Shown: piece by piece, positions 17,079 through 25,335 of the stretch
Position numbering within the stretch: position 1 is the stretch's first letter
Layout: each line of letters begins with the position of its first letter
Assembly (NCBI RefSeq): GCF_008065375.1
Contig: NZ_VJYI01000029.1
Coordinates: 61,151-125,150 of the forward strand
Source: Nonomuraea sp. SYSU D8015
GTDB lineage: Bacteria > Actinomycetota > Actinomycetes > Streptosporangiales > Streptosporangiaceae
Direction of reading: 5' to 3'
DNA length: 64,000 bases
Notes under the pieces: model-generated
Databases searched by the model: none
Seen by the model: only the letters and a program-made list of their open reading frames with translations
Told to the model about the DNA's origin: nothing
Translations under genes and position numbers: made by a program

Positions 17079-17779
17079 TCACACCATGGCGTCAACGAGC
17101 CGGATGACCTCGTCCGGGTCGGACAGCACCGCCCAGTTGCCCGCCGGGTCGGAGAACAGCTCAACCATCAGGTCGGCGGCCTCCGCGCGGGTCGCCGCGG
17201 TCGCGAGCAACTCGATGATGTGGTCGGCCGGCGGCCGCAGGAACGCGTTGGTCCACTCGGTGACCGGCCCGGCCGCCTCGTCCCACATCCGCTGGGCGAC
17301 GGCGCGCGCCCAGGCCACGTCGTACGGCCCGTCCGCCGCGATCGACTCGGCCGCGATCCAGGCGCAGGCCGAGCCCACGTTCGCGCCCTGCGCGGTCAGC
17401 GGGTCGTCGGTGATCCAGGCGTCGCCGATCGCCAGGGCGACACGCCCGCTCGGCAGCTTGGCCACCGCCTCGCGCACGGTCGGCGTGACCGCGCCCCGCA
17501 GCGCGTCCTCGGCCCCCGTCAGCCCGAACTCGGCCGGGTCGATCTGCTCGCGCAGGCGCGGCGCGTGCTCGGCCATCGTCGCGAGCAGCGCGGGCCCGAC
17601 GCCTGCCGGGTCCATCCGGGCGAGATGTCGTAGCCGAGCGTCGTGCTCGGTCGCACGCCATGGAACACGCCCGCGAACAGCCTGCGCTGCGGCACGTCGT
17701 ACGGCGAGCGCGCGGGATCGCGCGGGAACAGCTCCGCCACCGCGTGCCGCCCCGCCGCCACCACGATGAGCTCAGCGAA
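17079..17779 (-). pseudogene. Decayed styrene/indole monooxygenase-like flavoprotein gene
   Basis: Two frames of one ancestral gene. The first (from 17779) reads AELIVVAAGRHAVAELFPRD then SPYDVPQRRLFAGVFHGV, as in the middle of StyA-type FAD monooxygenases. The second (17079-17615) gives EQIDPAEFGLTGAEDALRGA, LAIGDAWITDDPLTAQGANV and AAGPVTEWTNAFLRPPADHI, the C-terminal FAD-domain part. The frames meet near 17595-17620, with some expected residues missing between them. The N-terminal half with the GxGxxG FAD site is absent. A 5' truncation plus an internal deletion and frameshift explains this. No function is expected from the remnant. Confidence 0.8.
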
Positions 17780-18074
17780 TCAATGGCGGCACGGCCGGAG
17801 AGGCGCTAAAGTCGGAATCGATCGAACGGGTGTGCGATAACCAAACCGTCGAGTGAGATCAACATGGCACTACAGGCGGCCGGGCCGGTCGTCTCAGGGC
17901 GTGGAGACTTCGGGATTGTCCGGTCTGTGAAGCGCCAAGCACCAGGGCCGCGCAAGCGGTTCCGGAATTCTCGCCTCTTTAGGGCGAGGAGCAGGTCAAT
18001 GTCAAGCGACCGGAGAACGTCGGCCGGCCGCGGAAAGCCGTTTCGATGGCGGGGCGGTCCCGCCATCCGGCCCG
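17780..18074. other. Intergenic region, about 295 bp
   Basis: The region lies between the decayed monooxygenase gene and the end of the secreted-protein gene. No reading frame with convincing composition, no RNA gene and no clear hairpin was found. It is slightly less GC-rich than the surroundings. The missing 5' half of the monooxygenase gene would have lain here, so it may be deletion scar or replaced sequence. Confidence 0.5.
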
Positions 18075-18467
18075 TCACCTGTAGTCGCGGTGGTCCTCGC
18101 CGCCGCATGCCTGCCTCTGGGTGTTCCTGATGGTGCGCAGGTTGTCCTTGCTCATCCAGCCGTGCGTCCCGGTGCCCTTGACGCGGACGTACACCCAGTG
18201 CCTGCCGTACTCGTTCCGCGTCCAGCAGTGGAAGTACAGGACCTGGCCCGCGTGGACCCTGGTGACGTTGCCGCACTTGGCGTACGGAGCGGTTTTGAGG
18301 TTGAACGAACCCCCCATGACGCCCCAGCCGGAGTCGACGTTGACCGGACGCGGCGCGCCGCACCCGGGCAGCGTGGCGGCTGACGCCGCGCCCGATCCGG
18401 TCAGCAGGGCAGCCCCCGTCGCGCCGGCGATCGCGAGCGCCCCGATCACCCTGGCCATGTGCCCCAT
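18075..18467 (-). CDS. Small secreted protein, probably SH3-like
   Basis: A 130-residue protein with a signal peptide (MGHMARVIGALAIAGATGAA, cleaved after an AASA site) and a mature part of about 100 residues. VHAGQVLYFHCWTRNEY, HWVYVRVKGTGTHGWMSKDN and several Cys (PGCG, KCGN, HCW, ACGG) suggest a disulphide-bonded, SH3b-like beta barrel; the ending V-G-T-HGWM-DN is typical of bacterial SH3 domains. ATG 18467 has AAGGGGG seven bases upstream. Three 11-bp-spaced GTTGAG repeats precede it. The role is unknown, possibly envelope or extracellular stress. Confidence 0.7.
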   Translation of the reverse strand: MGHMARVIGALAIAGATGAALLTGSGAASAATLPGCGAPRPVNVDSGWGVMGGSFNLKTAPYAKCGNVTRVHAGQVLYFHCWTRNEYGRHWVYVRVKGTGTHGWMSKDNLRTIRNTQRQACGGEDHRDYR

Positions 18468-18521
18468 TGTTGGTCCCCCTTCGCCCGATCCGATCGATGC
18501 CAGGGACGGTAGGGCGCACGC

Positions 18522-18549
18522 GTTGAGATTGTGTTGAGGATTTGTTGAG
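18522..18549 (-). promoter_or_regulatory. Three 11-bp-spaced direct repeats upstream of the secreted-protein gene
   Basis: GTTGAG (plus strand) occurs at 18522, 18533 and 18544; on the gene's strand it reads CTCAAC three times with 11-base spacing. It lies about 55-82 bases upstream of the ATG. Direct repeats one helical turn apart are typical of OmpR/PhoB-type response regulators and SARPs binding near the -35 region. The regulator is not identified. Confidence 0.55.
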
Positions 18550-18618
18550 CCCGCCGGCCGGCCGTTGTCGCCTGCGGAGTGGCGGCTCCATACCTGCGGG
18601 CGCGGCAGACTGGAGTAC

Positions 18619-19839
18619 GTGCCATCCACCCTGCCTGACGGCGATCCCGTGCCCACCTCGGGCGAGCTGCCCGAGAGCGCCCTCCGCGGCCTCGGCGAGC
18701 GTCCGTTCGGCTTCTACGTCCACGTGCCGTTCTGCGTGACCCGCTGCGGCTACTGCGACTTCAACACCTACACCGCCGCCGAGCTCGGCCCCGGCGCCTC
18801 CCATCGCGACTACGCCGACACGGTCGTCGAGGAGGTGCGCCTCGCGCGCCGCGTGCTCGGCGACGCCGAGCTGCCGGTGGAGACGGTGTTCTTCGGCGGC
18901 GGCACGCCCACCCTGCTCCCTCCGGAGGACCTGGCGAGGATCCTGGCGGCGATCGACTCCGAGTTCGGGCTGCGGCCGGGGGCCGAGGTCACCACGGAGG
19001 CCAACCCCGAGTCCGTGGACCCCTCCTACCTGGAGAAGCTCCGCCACGGCGGGTTCAACCGGATCAGCTTCGGCATGCAGAGCGCCCGCGAGCACGTGCT
19101 CCAGGTCCTCGACCGCAAGCACACGCCGGGGCGGCCCGCGGCGGCCGTGCGCGAGGCCAGGCAGGCCGGGTTCGAGCACGTCAACCTGGATCTGATCTAC
19201 AGCACGCCGGGCGAGTCCGACGACGACTGGCGGGCCTCGCTGGCCGCGGCGATCGAGGCCGGGCCCGACCACGTGTCGGCGTACTCGCTGATCGTCGAGG
19301 AGGGCACCAGGCTGGCCGCCAGGATCAGGCGCGGCGAACTGCCGATGCCCGACGACGACGTGGCCGCCGACCGCTACCTGATCGCCGACCGGATGCTGGC
19401 CGAGGCGGGCCTCCGCTGGTACGAGGTGTCCAACTGGGCCGCCTCCGACCAGGCACGCTGCCGCCACAACCTGCTCTACTGGACCGGCGGCGACTGGTGG
19501 GCGGCCGGGCCCGGAGCACACAGCCACGTCGGCGGCACGCGCTGGTGGAACGTCAAGCATCCGGCCGCCTACGCGCAGCGGCTGGCCGCGCACTCCTCGC
19601 CCGCGCACGCCCGCGAGGTGCTCGGCGAGGACGACCGCGCCGCCGAGCGGCTGATGCTGGAGCTGCGGCTGGCCTCCGGCTACCCGCTGGCCGAGGTGGC
19701 GCCCGCGGCGCGCCCCGCCGTGGCGAGCGCGCTGGCGCGCGGCCTGCTGGAGCCCGAGCCGTTCAAGTCGGGGCGTATGGTCCTCACGCTGCGGGGGCGG
19801 CTGCTGGCCGACGCCCTCGTCAGGGATCTGCTGGTCTAG
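18619..19839 (+). CDS. hemW: Radical SAM heme chaperone HemW
   Basis: A 406-residue protein. GTG 18619 follows TGGAG at the right distance. The radical-SAM cluster motif CVTRCGYC (Cys39, 43, 46) is followed by HemW-type DFNTYT, FFGGGTPTLL, TTEANPESV, GFNRISFGMQS and NLDLIYSTPGE, with the WWAAGPGAHSHV region later. HemW binds heme and a 4Fe-4S cluster and inserts heme into respiratory proteins; it was formerly misnamed coproporphyrinogen III oxidase. Its position between lepA and hrcA/dnaJ matches actinobacterial gene order. It ends five bases before the convergent DUF4870 gene. Confidence 0.95.
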   Translation: MPSTLPDGDPVPTSGELPESALRGLGERPFGFYVHVPFCVTRCGYCDFNTYTAAELGPGASHRDYADTVVEEVRLARRVLGDAELPVETVFFGGGTPTLLPPEDLARILAAIDSEFGLRPGAEVTTEANPESVDPSYLEKLRHGGFNRISFGMQSAREHVLQVLDRKHTPGRPAAAVREARQAGFEHVNLDLIYSTPGESDDDWRASLAAAIEAGPDHVSAYSLIVEEGTRLAARIRRGELPMPDDDVAADRYLIADRMLAEAGLRWYEVSNWAASDQARCRHNLLYWTGGDWWAAGPGAHSHVGGTRWWNVKHPAAYAQRLAAHSSPAHAREVLGEDDRAAERLMLELRLASGYPLAEVAPAARPAVASALARGLLEPEPFKSGRMVLTLRGRLLADALVRDLLV

Positions 19840-19843
19840 GTGC

Positions 19844-20605
19844 TCACGTGACCAGGCGGATGGCGAACGGGTAGCGGTAGTTCTGGCCCTGGTTCGCGGC
19901 CAGGGCGGCCTGGATGTGGAAGATCAGGGACAGGATCCAGATCACCGGGAACAGCAGGGCCCCGATGAAGACGATCATCAGGATGCCGGAGACGATGTAG
20001 CCGATGAACATCGTGATCTGGAAGTTCAGCGCCTCGGCCGCCTGGTCCCTGACATAGGGGGACTCGTCCTTCTTCATCAGGTAGATGATCAGTGGGCCGA
20101 TCCAGGAGACGAGCAGGCCCAGCAGGTGCGACAGCATGGCCATCGTGGTGTCGTCGGTGCCCGGGCGGGGGCCGTACCTGCCGGGGATGTACGGCTCACC
20201 GGGGCCCGGCGTGTAGGCGTAGCCGGGCGGCGGCTGCTGCGCGGGACCGTAACCGGCCTGGGGACCGTAACCGCCCTGGGGGCCGTAACCGGGCTGCGGC
20301 CCGTAGCCGCCGGACTGCGGCTGACCGTAGGCGGGCGGCTGCTGACCATAGCTCGGCGGCTGCTGCCCGTAGCCGTAGTCCGGCTGGGAGCCGGGTTGCT
20401 GTCCGTAGCCATAACCGGGCTGCGACCCGGGCTGCTGGCCGTAACTGGGCTGCTGACCGTAACCAGGCTGCGATCCGGGCTGCTGGCCGTAGCCGTAGCC
20501 GGGGCCGGGCTGCTGATGGGGGCCGGAGCCCTGGGCCGGTGGGATGTCCGACGGGGGGACGTACCGCGTCGCGTCGTCGTCTGGCTGCGGCGGGTTCTGG
20601 CTCAT
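19844..20605 (-). CDS. DUF4870-type membrane protein with Gln/Pro/Gly/Tyr-repeat N-terminus
   Basis: A 253-residue protein. Residues about 1-140 are low complexity, built from repeats such as GYGYGQQPGSQP and YGQQP. The C-terminal part begins DDTTMAMLSHLLGLLVSWIG and has three membrane helices with a short KKDESPYVRDQAAEALNFQ loop, the conserved feature of DUF4870 (Tic20-like) proteins. ATG 20605 overlaps the stop of the DUF3097 gene (ATGA). The disordered N-terminus faces the cytoplasm and might form assemblies. Function unknown. The gene two positions upstream has a similar repeat tail. Confidence 0.85.
   Translation of the reverse strand: MSQNPPQPDDDATRYVPPSDIPPAQGSGPHQQPGPGYGYGQQPGSQPGYGQQPSYGQQPGSQPGYGYGQQPGSQPDYGYGQQPPSYGQQPPAYGQPQSGGYGPQPGYGPQGGYGPQAGYGPAQQPPPGYAYTPGPGEPYIPGRYGPRPGTDDTTMAMLSHLLGLLVSWIGPLIIYLMKKDESPYVRDQAAEALNFQITMFIGYIVSGILMIVFIGALLFPVIWILSLIFHIQAALAANQGQNYRYPFAIRLVT
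20220..20510. repeat. Degenerate tandem repeats coding for GYGQQPGSQP-like units
   Basis: Within the DUF4870 gene, units of about 24-36 bases, variants of CTGGGAGCCGGGTTGCTGTC plus CGTAGCC, recur along this stretch. Very similar units occur at 22080-22250 in the neighbouring gene. The near-identity at DNA level suggests recent expansion or gene conversion between the two genes. Confidence 0.7.
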
Positions 20606-21429
20606 GATGCCTCCGTAACGAAGTCGATCAGTTCCTCGACCCGGCCGAGCAGCTCCGGCTCCAGGTCTGTGTAGCTCGAGACGGCGCCGAGAATGCGCCG
20701 CCACGCTTCCGCGGGCTCCATGCGCCAGCCCAGGGCCGCGATCACGCCTTCCTTCCACGGCACCCCGCGCGGCACGTCCGGCCACGCCGGGATGCGCAGC
20801 ACGGAGGGCTTGACCGCCTGCCAGATGTCGACGAACGGGTGTCCCACCACGAGCACGTCCGGCGAGGTGATCTCGGCGGCGATCCTGCTCTCCTTGGAGC
20901 CGGGCACGAGGTGGTCGACCAGCACACCCAGTCGTCGCCCCGGTTCGGGGCCGAACTCGGCGACGATGGCCGGCAGATCGTCCACGCCCTCCAGGTATTC
21001 GACCACGACGCCCTCGACCCGCAGGTCGTGTCCCCAGATCTTCTCCACGAGGGCGGCGTCGTGCACGCCCTCCACGTAGATCCGGCTCTCCCTGGCCACC
21101 CGCGCCCGCAACCCTTCGACGGCGATGGAGCCCGACGCGCTGCGCCGGGGTCCCGCCGGGGCTGCCGCGGGGCGTACCAGGGTCACAGGCTTACCCTCCA
21201 GCAGGAACGCGGCCGGCGCCAGGGGGAACAGTCGCCGCCTGCCGAACCGGTCTTCCAGCGTGACGGCCTCCTTGTCGCAGGCCACGACCGCCCCGCAGAA
21301 GCCGCTGTCGGCGTCCTCCACGACGAGGTCCGGCTCGGCGGGCACCTTCGGGATCTTGCCCTTGCCCGGCCGTCGCCAATTCCCCGCCAGCACATCGCCC
21401 TCGTACACACGGGGACCGTAGCAAATCAC
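20602..21429 (-). CDS. DUF3097 family protein
   Basis: A 275-residue soluble protein with GDVLAGNWRRPGKGKIPKVP, PDLVVEDADSGFCGAVVACD, ESRIYVEGVHDAALVEKIWG, RLGVLVDHLVPGSKESRIAA and DVLVVGHPFVDIWQAVKPSV, the conserved core of the actinobacterial DUF3097 family. IYVEGVHDAALVEKIWG and LVDHLVPGSKE recall a Toprim-like fold, but the activity is unknown. GTG 21429 overlaps the TGA of the upstream gene (GTGA), and its own stop overlaps the DUF4870 start, so three genes are translationally coupled. Confidence 0.88.
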   Translation of the reverse strand: MICYGPRVYEGDVLAGNWRRPGKGKIPKVPAEPDLVVEDADSGFCGAVVACDKEAVTLEDRFGRRRLFPLAPAAFLLEGKPVTLVRPAAAPAGPRRSASGSIAVEGLRARVARESRIYVEGVHDAALVEKIWGHDLRVEGVVVEYLEGVDDLPAIVAEFGPEPGRRLGVLVDHLVPGSKESRIAAEITSPDVLVVGHPFVDIWQAVKPSVLRIPAWPDVPRGVPWKEGVIAALGWRMEPAEAWRRILGAVSSYTDLEPELLGRVEELIDFVTEAS

Positions 21430-22292
21430 CCGCCGGCCGCGAGGCGCTTACGGGCGGAGCTGCGGCGCATCAGGATCACGATGGTGCCGACGATCGCGAC
21501 GAGGAGCCCGGCCCCTGGGATCAGCAACAACGCGGCCGTCCCGCCCACGAGCCCGCCCGCGGCGGACGACAGGGGCTTGCCCACGCCGTACCGGACGGTG
21601 GCCGTCTCCTGGTTGGTGCAGGTCAGCTGGTAGTCGCCCTTGACGGGCGCGTTGATCACGAGGATCTGCTCCCACACCACGCCGCTGACCGTGACCGTCT
21701 GGGAGCCGGAGGTCTTGGCGAGCTTGGCCTGGCCGGTGCCGCCGGAGATCGCGCACTCGTAGTTGACCGGTGTGTCGGTGGCGACGTAGACGGCCGGCTT
21801 GTCCGCCGGGTCGACGGTCACCGTGAGGCTCTCGCCCGACGCGAATGTCTTGCTCGGCGCCAGATCGGACACGCTGCCGACCACTCCGCCGACGAAGATG
21901 ACCACACCGGCGATCCCGCACACCACGGCCACGCCCCAGACGAGCGCGATCCACCACAGGCTCGGTTTTATGGCTTTGGAATCGATCCTGGGTGGGAACT
22001 GGCCTTGTTGGCCGTATTGTCCGTACTGAGGCGGCGGGCCATACGGCTGCTGCGGCGCACCGTACGGCGGCGCACCATAGCCAGGCTGCGATCCGGGCTG
22101 CTGGCCGTAGCCGTACCCGGGCTGAGAACCGGGTTGCGGGCCGTAGCCGGGCTGGGACCCGGGCTGGGGTCCGTAGCCGGGCTGGGAGCCTGGTTGCGGG
22201 CCGTAGCCGGGCTGAGGAGGTTGTGGATGGCCGTGGTAGGGGCCCTGCCCAGGTGGCGGGCCGTACGACGGGGGCTGTGGAACGTCCGACAT
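21426..22292 (-). CDS. Membrane protein with PQPGSQPGYG repeats and C-terminal helix
   Basis: A 288-residue protein. Residues 1-100 are Pro/Gln/Gly/Tyr-rich with repeats of GYGPQPGSQP. Then KPSLWWIALVWGVAVVCGIAGVV forms a membrane helix, followed by an external beta-rich region (GESLTVTVDPADKPAVYVAT, with the two Cys of YECAISGG and QLTCTNQE that could pair) and a final membrane helix (AALLLIPGAGLLVAIVGTIV) with a basic tail. The start ATG 22292 is by frame and composition; no clear ribosome site is seen. The family is unrecognised. It is the first of the coupled three-gene block. Confidence 0.75.
   Translation of the reverse strand: MSDVPQPPSYGPPPGQGPYHGHPQPPQPGYGPQPGSQPGYGPQPGSQPGYGPQPGSQPGYGYGQQPGSQPGYGAPPYGAPQQPYGPPPQYGQYGQQGQFPPRIDSKAIKPSLWWIALVWGVAVVCGIAGVVIFVGGVVGSVSDLAPSKTFASGESLTVTVDPADKPAVYVATDTPVNYECAISGGTGQAKLAKTSGSQTVTVSGVVWEQILVINAPVKGDYQLTCTNQETATVRYGVGKPLSSAAGGLVGGTAALLLIPGAGLLVAIVGTIVILMRRSSARKRLAAGG
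22080..22250. repeat. Tandem repeats coding for GYGPQPGSQP units
   Basis: Four or five units of about 30 bases (for example CCGTAGCCGGGCTGGGAGCC) sit in tandem inside the gene at 21426-22292. They are close in sequence to the repeats at 20220-20510. Length variation between strains would be expected. Confidence 0.75.
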
Positions 22293-22381
22293 GTCCGCAA
22301 GTGTGAAGCCTGTCGCTTGTAAGTGGCTAGCAAGAGGATGGGAGTCGGTGTTATCGCACCTTGTGGGCGAGAGCCGTACAC

Positions 22382-22408
22382 TTGGCACTCGGGAACACAG
22401 AGTGCTAG
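22382..22408 (+). promoter_or_regulatory. CIRCE element, HrcA operator
   Basis: TTGGCACTC (22382-22390), nine bases, then GAGTGCTAG (22400-22408). This matches the CIRCE consensus TTAGCACTC-N9-GAGTGCTAA except for one base in each arm. It lies 40 bases before the hrcA start. HrcA binding here would give autoregulation of hrcA-dnaJ and heat-shock induction. Confidence 0.93.
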
Positions 22409-22448
22409 ACATCGCGTTTCCCATAGGGCAGAGGCAGGAGGTGAGCAC

Positions 22449-23462
22449 GTGCTCGACGATCGGAAACTGGCGGTGCTCCGCGCCATTGTCGAAGACTACG
22501 TGTCCACCAACGAACCGGTGGGCTCCAAGGCGCTGGCCGAGCGCCACAACCTCAAGGTCTCCCCAGCGACGATCAGGAACGACATGGCCGCGCTCGAGGA
22601 GGAGGGCTACATCACCCAGCCCCACACCAGCGCGGGCCGCGTGCCGACGGACAAGGGATATCGCCTGTTCGTCGACAGGCTTTCCCAGGTCAAGCCGCTG
22701 TCGGGAGCCGAGCGCAGAGCGATCGAGACGTTCCTGGCCGGGGCGGTCGACCTCGACGACGTGGTCACCCGCACGGTCCGGCTGCTCGCGCAGCTGACCA
22801 GGCAGGTGGCGGTCGTGCAATACCCCACGCTCACGCGTTCGACCGTCAGGCACGTCGAGCTGGTGCCGCTGAACGACCGGCGGGTCATGCTCGTGCTGAT
22901 CACCAACACCGGCCGCGTCGAGCAGCGCGTGATCGAGCTGCCCGAGGTGGTCGACGAGACCCGCATCGCCCATCTGCGCGCGGTGCTCAACGCCTGCCTC
23001 GACGGCTGCGGGCTGAGCAACGTGCCCGAGCTGGTCGCCGACCTGCCGGAGCGCCTGCCCGTCGAAGACCGGCCCGCCGTGGCGACGATCCTCTCGGTGC
23101 TGCTCGAGACGCTGGTCGAGCGGCACGACGAGAAGATCGTGTTCGCCGGGGCGGCCAACCTCGCCGGCGCCGACTTCTCCACCGGCCTGCGCGACGTGCT
23201 GGAGGCGCTGGAGGAGCAGGTCGTGCTCATGCGGCTGCTCGGCGAGACCACCTCCGACACCCCGTCCGCGCTCACCGTGCGAATCGGCTCGGAAAACCCC
23301 TACTTGCGCGGCACATCCGTCGTCGCGACCGGATACGGTTCTGGCGACAACCAACTGGCCAGGCTCGGTGTGCTGGGGCCCACCAGGATGGACTATCCCG
23401 TGACGATGGGCGCCGTTCGCGCGGTGGCCCGCTACGTCAGCCAGATCCTGGCTGCATCATAA
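22449..23462 (+). CDS. hrcA: Heat-inducible transcription repressor HrcA
   Basis: A 337-residue protein. GTG 22449 follows AGGAGG at seven to eight bases. The N-terminal winged helix reads VLRAIVEDYVSTNEPVGSKA then SPATIRNDMAALEEEGYITQ and TSAGRVPTDKGYR, unmistakable HrcA. The rest is the GAF-like dimer domain ending GAVRAVARYVSQILAAS. HrcA represses chaperone genes by binding CIRCE and depends on GroEL for activity. A CIRCE copy is present upstream. It is co-transcribed with dnaJ 11 bases downstream and probably rsmE. Confidence 0.97.
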   Translation: MLDDRKLAVLRAIVEDYVSTNEPVGSKALAERHNLKVSPATIRNDMAALEEEGYITQPHTSAGRVPTDKGYRLFVDRLSQVKPLSGAERRAIETFLAGAVDLDDVVTRTVRLLAQLTRQVAVVQYPTLTRSTVRHVELVPLNDRRVMLVLITNTGRVEQRVIELPEVVDETRIAHLRAVLNACLDGCGLSNVPELVADLPERLPVEDRPAVATILSVLLETLVERHDEKIVFAGAANLAGADFSTGLRDVLEALEEQVVLMRLLGETTSDTPSALTVRIGSENPYLRGTSVVATGYGSGDNQLARLGVLGPTRMDYPVTMGAVRAVARYVSQILAAS

Positions 23463-23473
23463 GAGGTCGATAA

Positions 23474-24613
23474 GTGGCAAACAGCGACTACTACGCCACC
23501 CTCGGGGTGCGGCGTGACGCCAGTCAGGACGAGATCAAGAAGGCGTACCGCCGCCTCGCCCGCGAGCTGCACCCCGACGTGAATCCCGATCCTGAGACCC
23601 AGGAGCGGTTCAAAGAGATCACGCAGGCCTACGAGGTGCTGTCCGACCCGAACAAGCGCCAGATGTACGACCTGGGCGGCGACCCCTTCGGCGGCGCGGC
23701 GGCAGGCGCGGGCGCCGGAGGCTTCGGAGCTGGCTTCCCGTTCAGCGACATCATGGACGCCTTCTTCGGCACGGCCGCAGGCGCCCGTGGGCCGCGCTCG
23801 CGCGCCCGGCGGGGCCGCAACGCCACCATCCGGGTCGAGCTCGACCTGCGCGAGACGGCGTTCGGCACCACCCGCGAGCTGGTCGTCGACACGGCCGTGC
23901 TCTGCGACGTCTGCCACGGCGCAGGCGCCGCGCCCGGCACGCACCCCGACACGTGCGACATGTGCAACGGGCGCGGCGAGATCTCCCAGGTCACCCGCTC
24001 CTTCCTGGGCCAGGTCATGACCTCGCGGCCGTGCCCGCAGTGCGGCGGGTTCGGCACCATCATCCGCCACCCCTGCCAGGAGTGCTCCGGCGACGGCCGC
24101 GTGCGGACCCGCCGTACGATCAAGGTCCGCATCCCCGCGGGCGTCGAGGACGGCACCCACATCCAGCTCGCCGGCGAGGGCGAGGTCGGCCCCGGCGGCG
24201 GTCCGCCCGGCGACCTGTTCCTGGAGATCGTCGAGCGGCCCCACGAGATCTTCGAACGGCGCGGTGACGACCTCCACTGCACCGTCCAGATCCCGATGAC
24301 GGCCGCCGCGCTCGGCACCGTGCTCGCCGTGGAGACCCTCGACGGGTCCGAGGAGGTGGACGTCCGCCCCGGCACGCAGTCCGGCCAGGTCATCACCATG
24401 TACGGGCGCGGCGTGCAGCGGCTCAACGAGTCGGGCAGGGGCGACCTGCTCATCCACGTCAACGTCGAGACCCCGAGCCGCCTCGACGCCGCCCAGGAAG
24501 AGCTGCTGAAGGAGCTGGCCAAGCTGCGCGGCGAGGAGCGCCCGCCCGGCAAGTTCGCGCCGGGGCAGCAGGGCTTCTTCTCGCGCCTGCGCGACGCCTT
24601 CAACGGCCGGTGA
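23474..24613 (+). CDS. dnaJ: Molecular chaperone DnaJ
   Basis: A 379-residue full-length type I J-protein. The J domain (1-70) has ADDxYxxLGV-like SDYYATLGVRRDASQDEIKK and the HPD motif (ELHPDVNPD). A short Gly/Ala/Phe segment follows. The zinc domain has four CxxCxGxG units (CDVCHGAG, CPQCGGFG, CQECSGDG, CDMCNGRG). The C-terminal substrate-binding domain ends RLRDAFNGR. It stimulates DnaK ATPase. Being next to hrcA, it is the HrcA-regulated DnaJ2 of actinobacteria; the other copy normally lies in the dnaK operon. GTG start at 23474. Confidence 0.97.
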   Translation: MANSDYYATLGVRRDASQDEIKKAYRRLARELHPDVNPDPETQERFKEITQAYEVLSDPNKRQMYDLGGDPFGGAAAGAGAGGFGAGFPFSDIMDAFFGTAAGARGPRSRARRGRNATIRVELDLRETAFGTTRELVVDTAVLCDVCHGAGAAPGTHPDTCDMCNGRGEISQVTRSFLGQVMTSRPCPQCGGFGTIIRHPCQECSGDGRVRTRRTIKVRIPAGVEDGTHIQLAGEGEVGPGGGPPGDLFLEIVERPHEIFERRGDDLHCTVQIPMTAAALGTVLAVETLDGSEEVDVRPGTQSGQVITMYGRGVQRLNESGRGDLLIHVNVETPSRLDAAQEELLKELAKLRGEERPPGKFAPGQQGFFSRLRDAFNGR

Positions 24614-25335
24614 CCGCGCCCGTCTTCCTCTCGGAGGAGCTCGACGGCCCTGAGCTGACGCTCACCGGCCCGGAGGGGCGGCACGCGGCCTCCGTACGCC
24701 GCCTGCGGGCCGGTGAGCGGGTCGACCTGACCGACGGCGCCGGCCGGGTAGCCGAATGCGTCGTGCGCGAGGTGCTCAAGGACGCGCTCAGGCTCGACGT
24801 GCTCGGCCGCTACGTGGTCGAGGCGGCCCAGCCGCGGCTCGTCGTCGTCCAGGGGCTGCCCAAGGGCGACCGGGGCGAGCTGGCGGTCGAAATGATGACC
24901 GAGGCGGGCGTCGACGTGATCGTGCCTTGGGCGGCCGGGCGCAGCATCACACAGTGGAAGGGCGACAAGGTCGCCAAAGGGCTGCACAAGTGGCGCTCGA
25001 CGGCCCGCGAGGCGGGCAAGCAGGCCCGCAGGTTCCACCTGCCGGAGGTGACCGAGCCCGCCTCCACGGCCCGCGTGGAGTCGCTGCTCGCCGGAGCGGC
25101 GCTGGGGCTGGTGCTGCACGAGGAGTCGGCCGAGCCGCTCTCCGGCGTGGCGCTGCCCCCGAAGGGCGACATCGTGGTGGTCGTGGGGCCCGAAGGCGGC
25201 GTCTCGGAGGAGGAGCTGGACAGGTTCACGGCGGCCGGGGCCGTGCCCGTGCTGCTGGGGACCACCGTCCTGCGGACGTCCACGGCGGGGGTGGCTGCGG
25301 CGGCCGTGCTGTTCACGCGTACGGGCCGCTGGTGA
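24610..25335 (+). CDS. rsmE: 16S rRNA (uracil(1498)-N(3))-methyltransferase
   Basis: A 241-residue SPOUT methyltransferase. The N-terminal PUA-like part contains GPEGRHAASVRRLRAGERVD. The trefoil-knot part has ELAVEMMTEAGVDVIVPWAA, the W-KGDK region, VVVVGPEGGVSEEELD and LGTTVLRTSTAGVAAAAVLF, all RsmE hallmarks. It methylates U1498 in helix 44 of 16S rRNA. GTG 24610 overlaps the dnaJ stop (GTGA). The last codons fall in a tandem repeat whose further copies extend past the stop codon. Confidence 0.96.
   Translation: MTAPVFLSEELDGPELTLTGPEGRHAASVRRLRAGERVDLTDGAGRVAECVVREVLKDALRLDVLGRYVVEAAQPRLVVVQGLPKGDRGELAVEMMTEAGVDVIVPWAAGRSITQWKGDKVAKGLHKWRSTAREAGKQARRFHLPEVTEPASTARVESLLAGAALGLVLHEESAEPLSGVALPPKGDIVVVVGPEGGVSEEELDRFTAAGAVPVLLGTTVLRTSTAGVAAAAVLFTRTGRW

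Noticed and set aside
17864..18130. 88-codon plus-strand frame beside the decayed monooxygenase
   Set aside because: Its 3' part is antisense to the secreted protein gene, and the product is Arg/Pro-rich noise.
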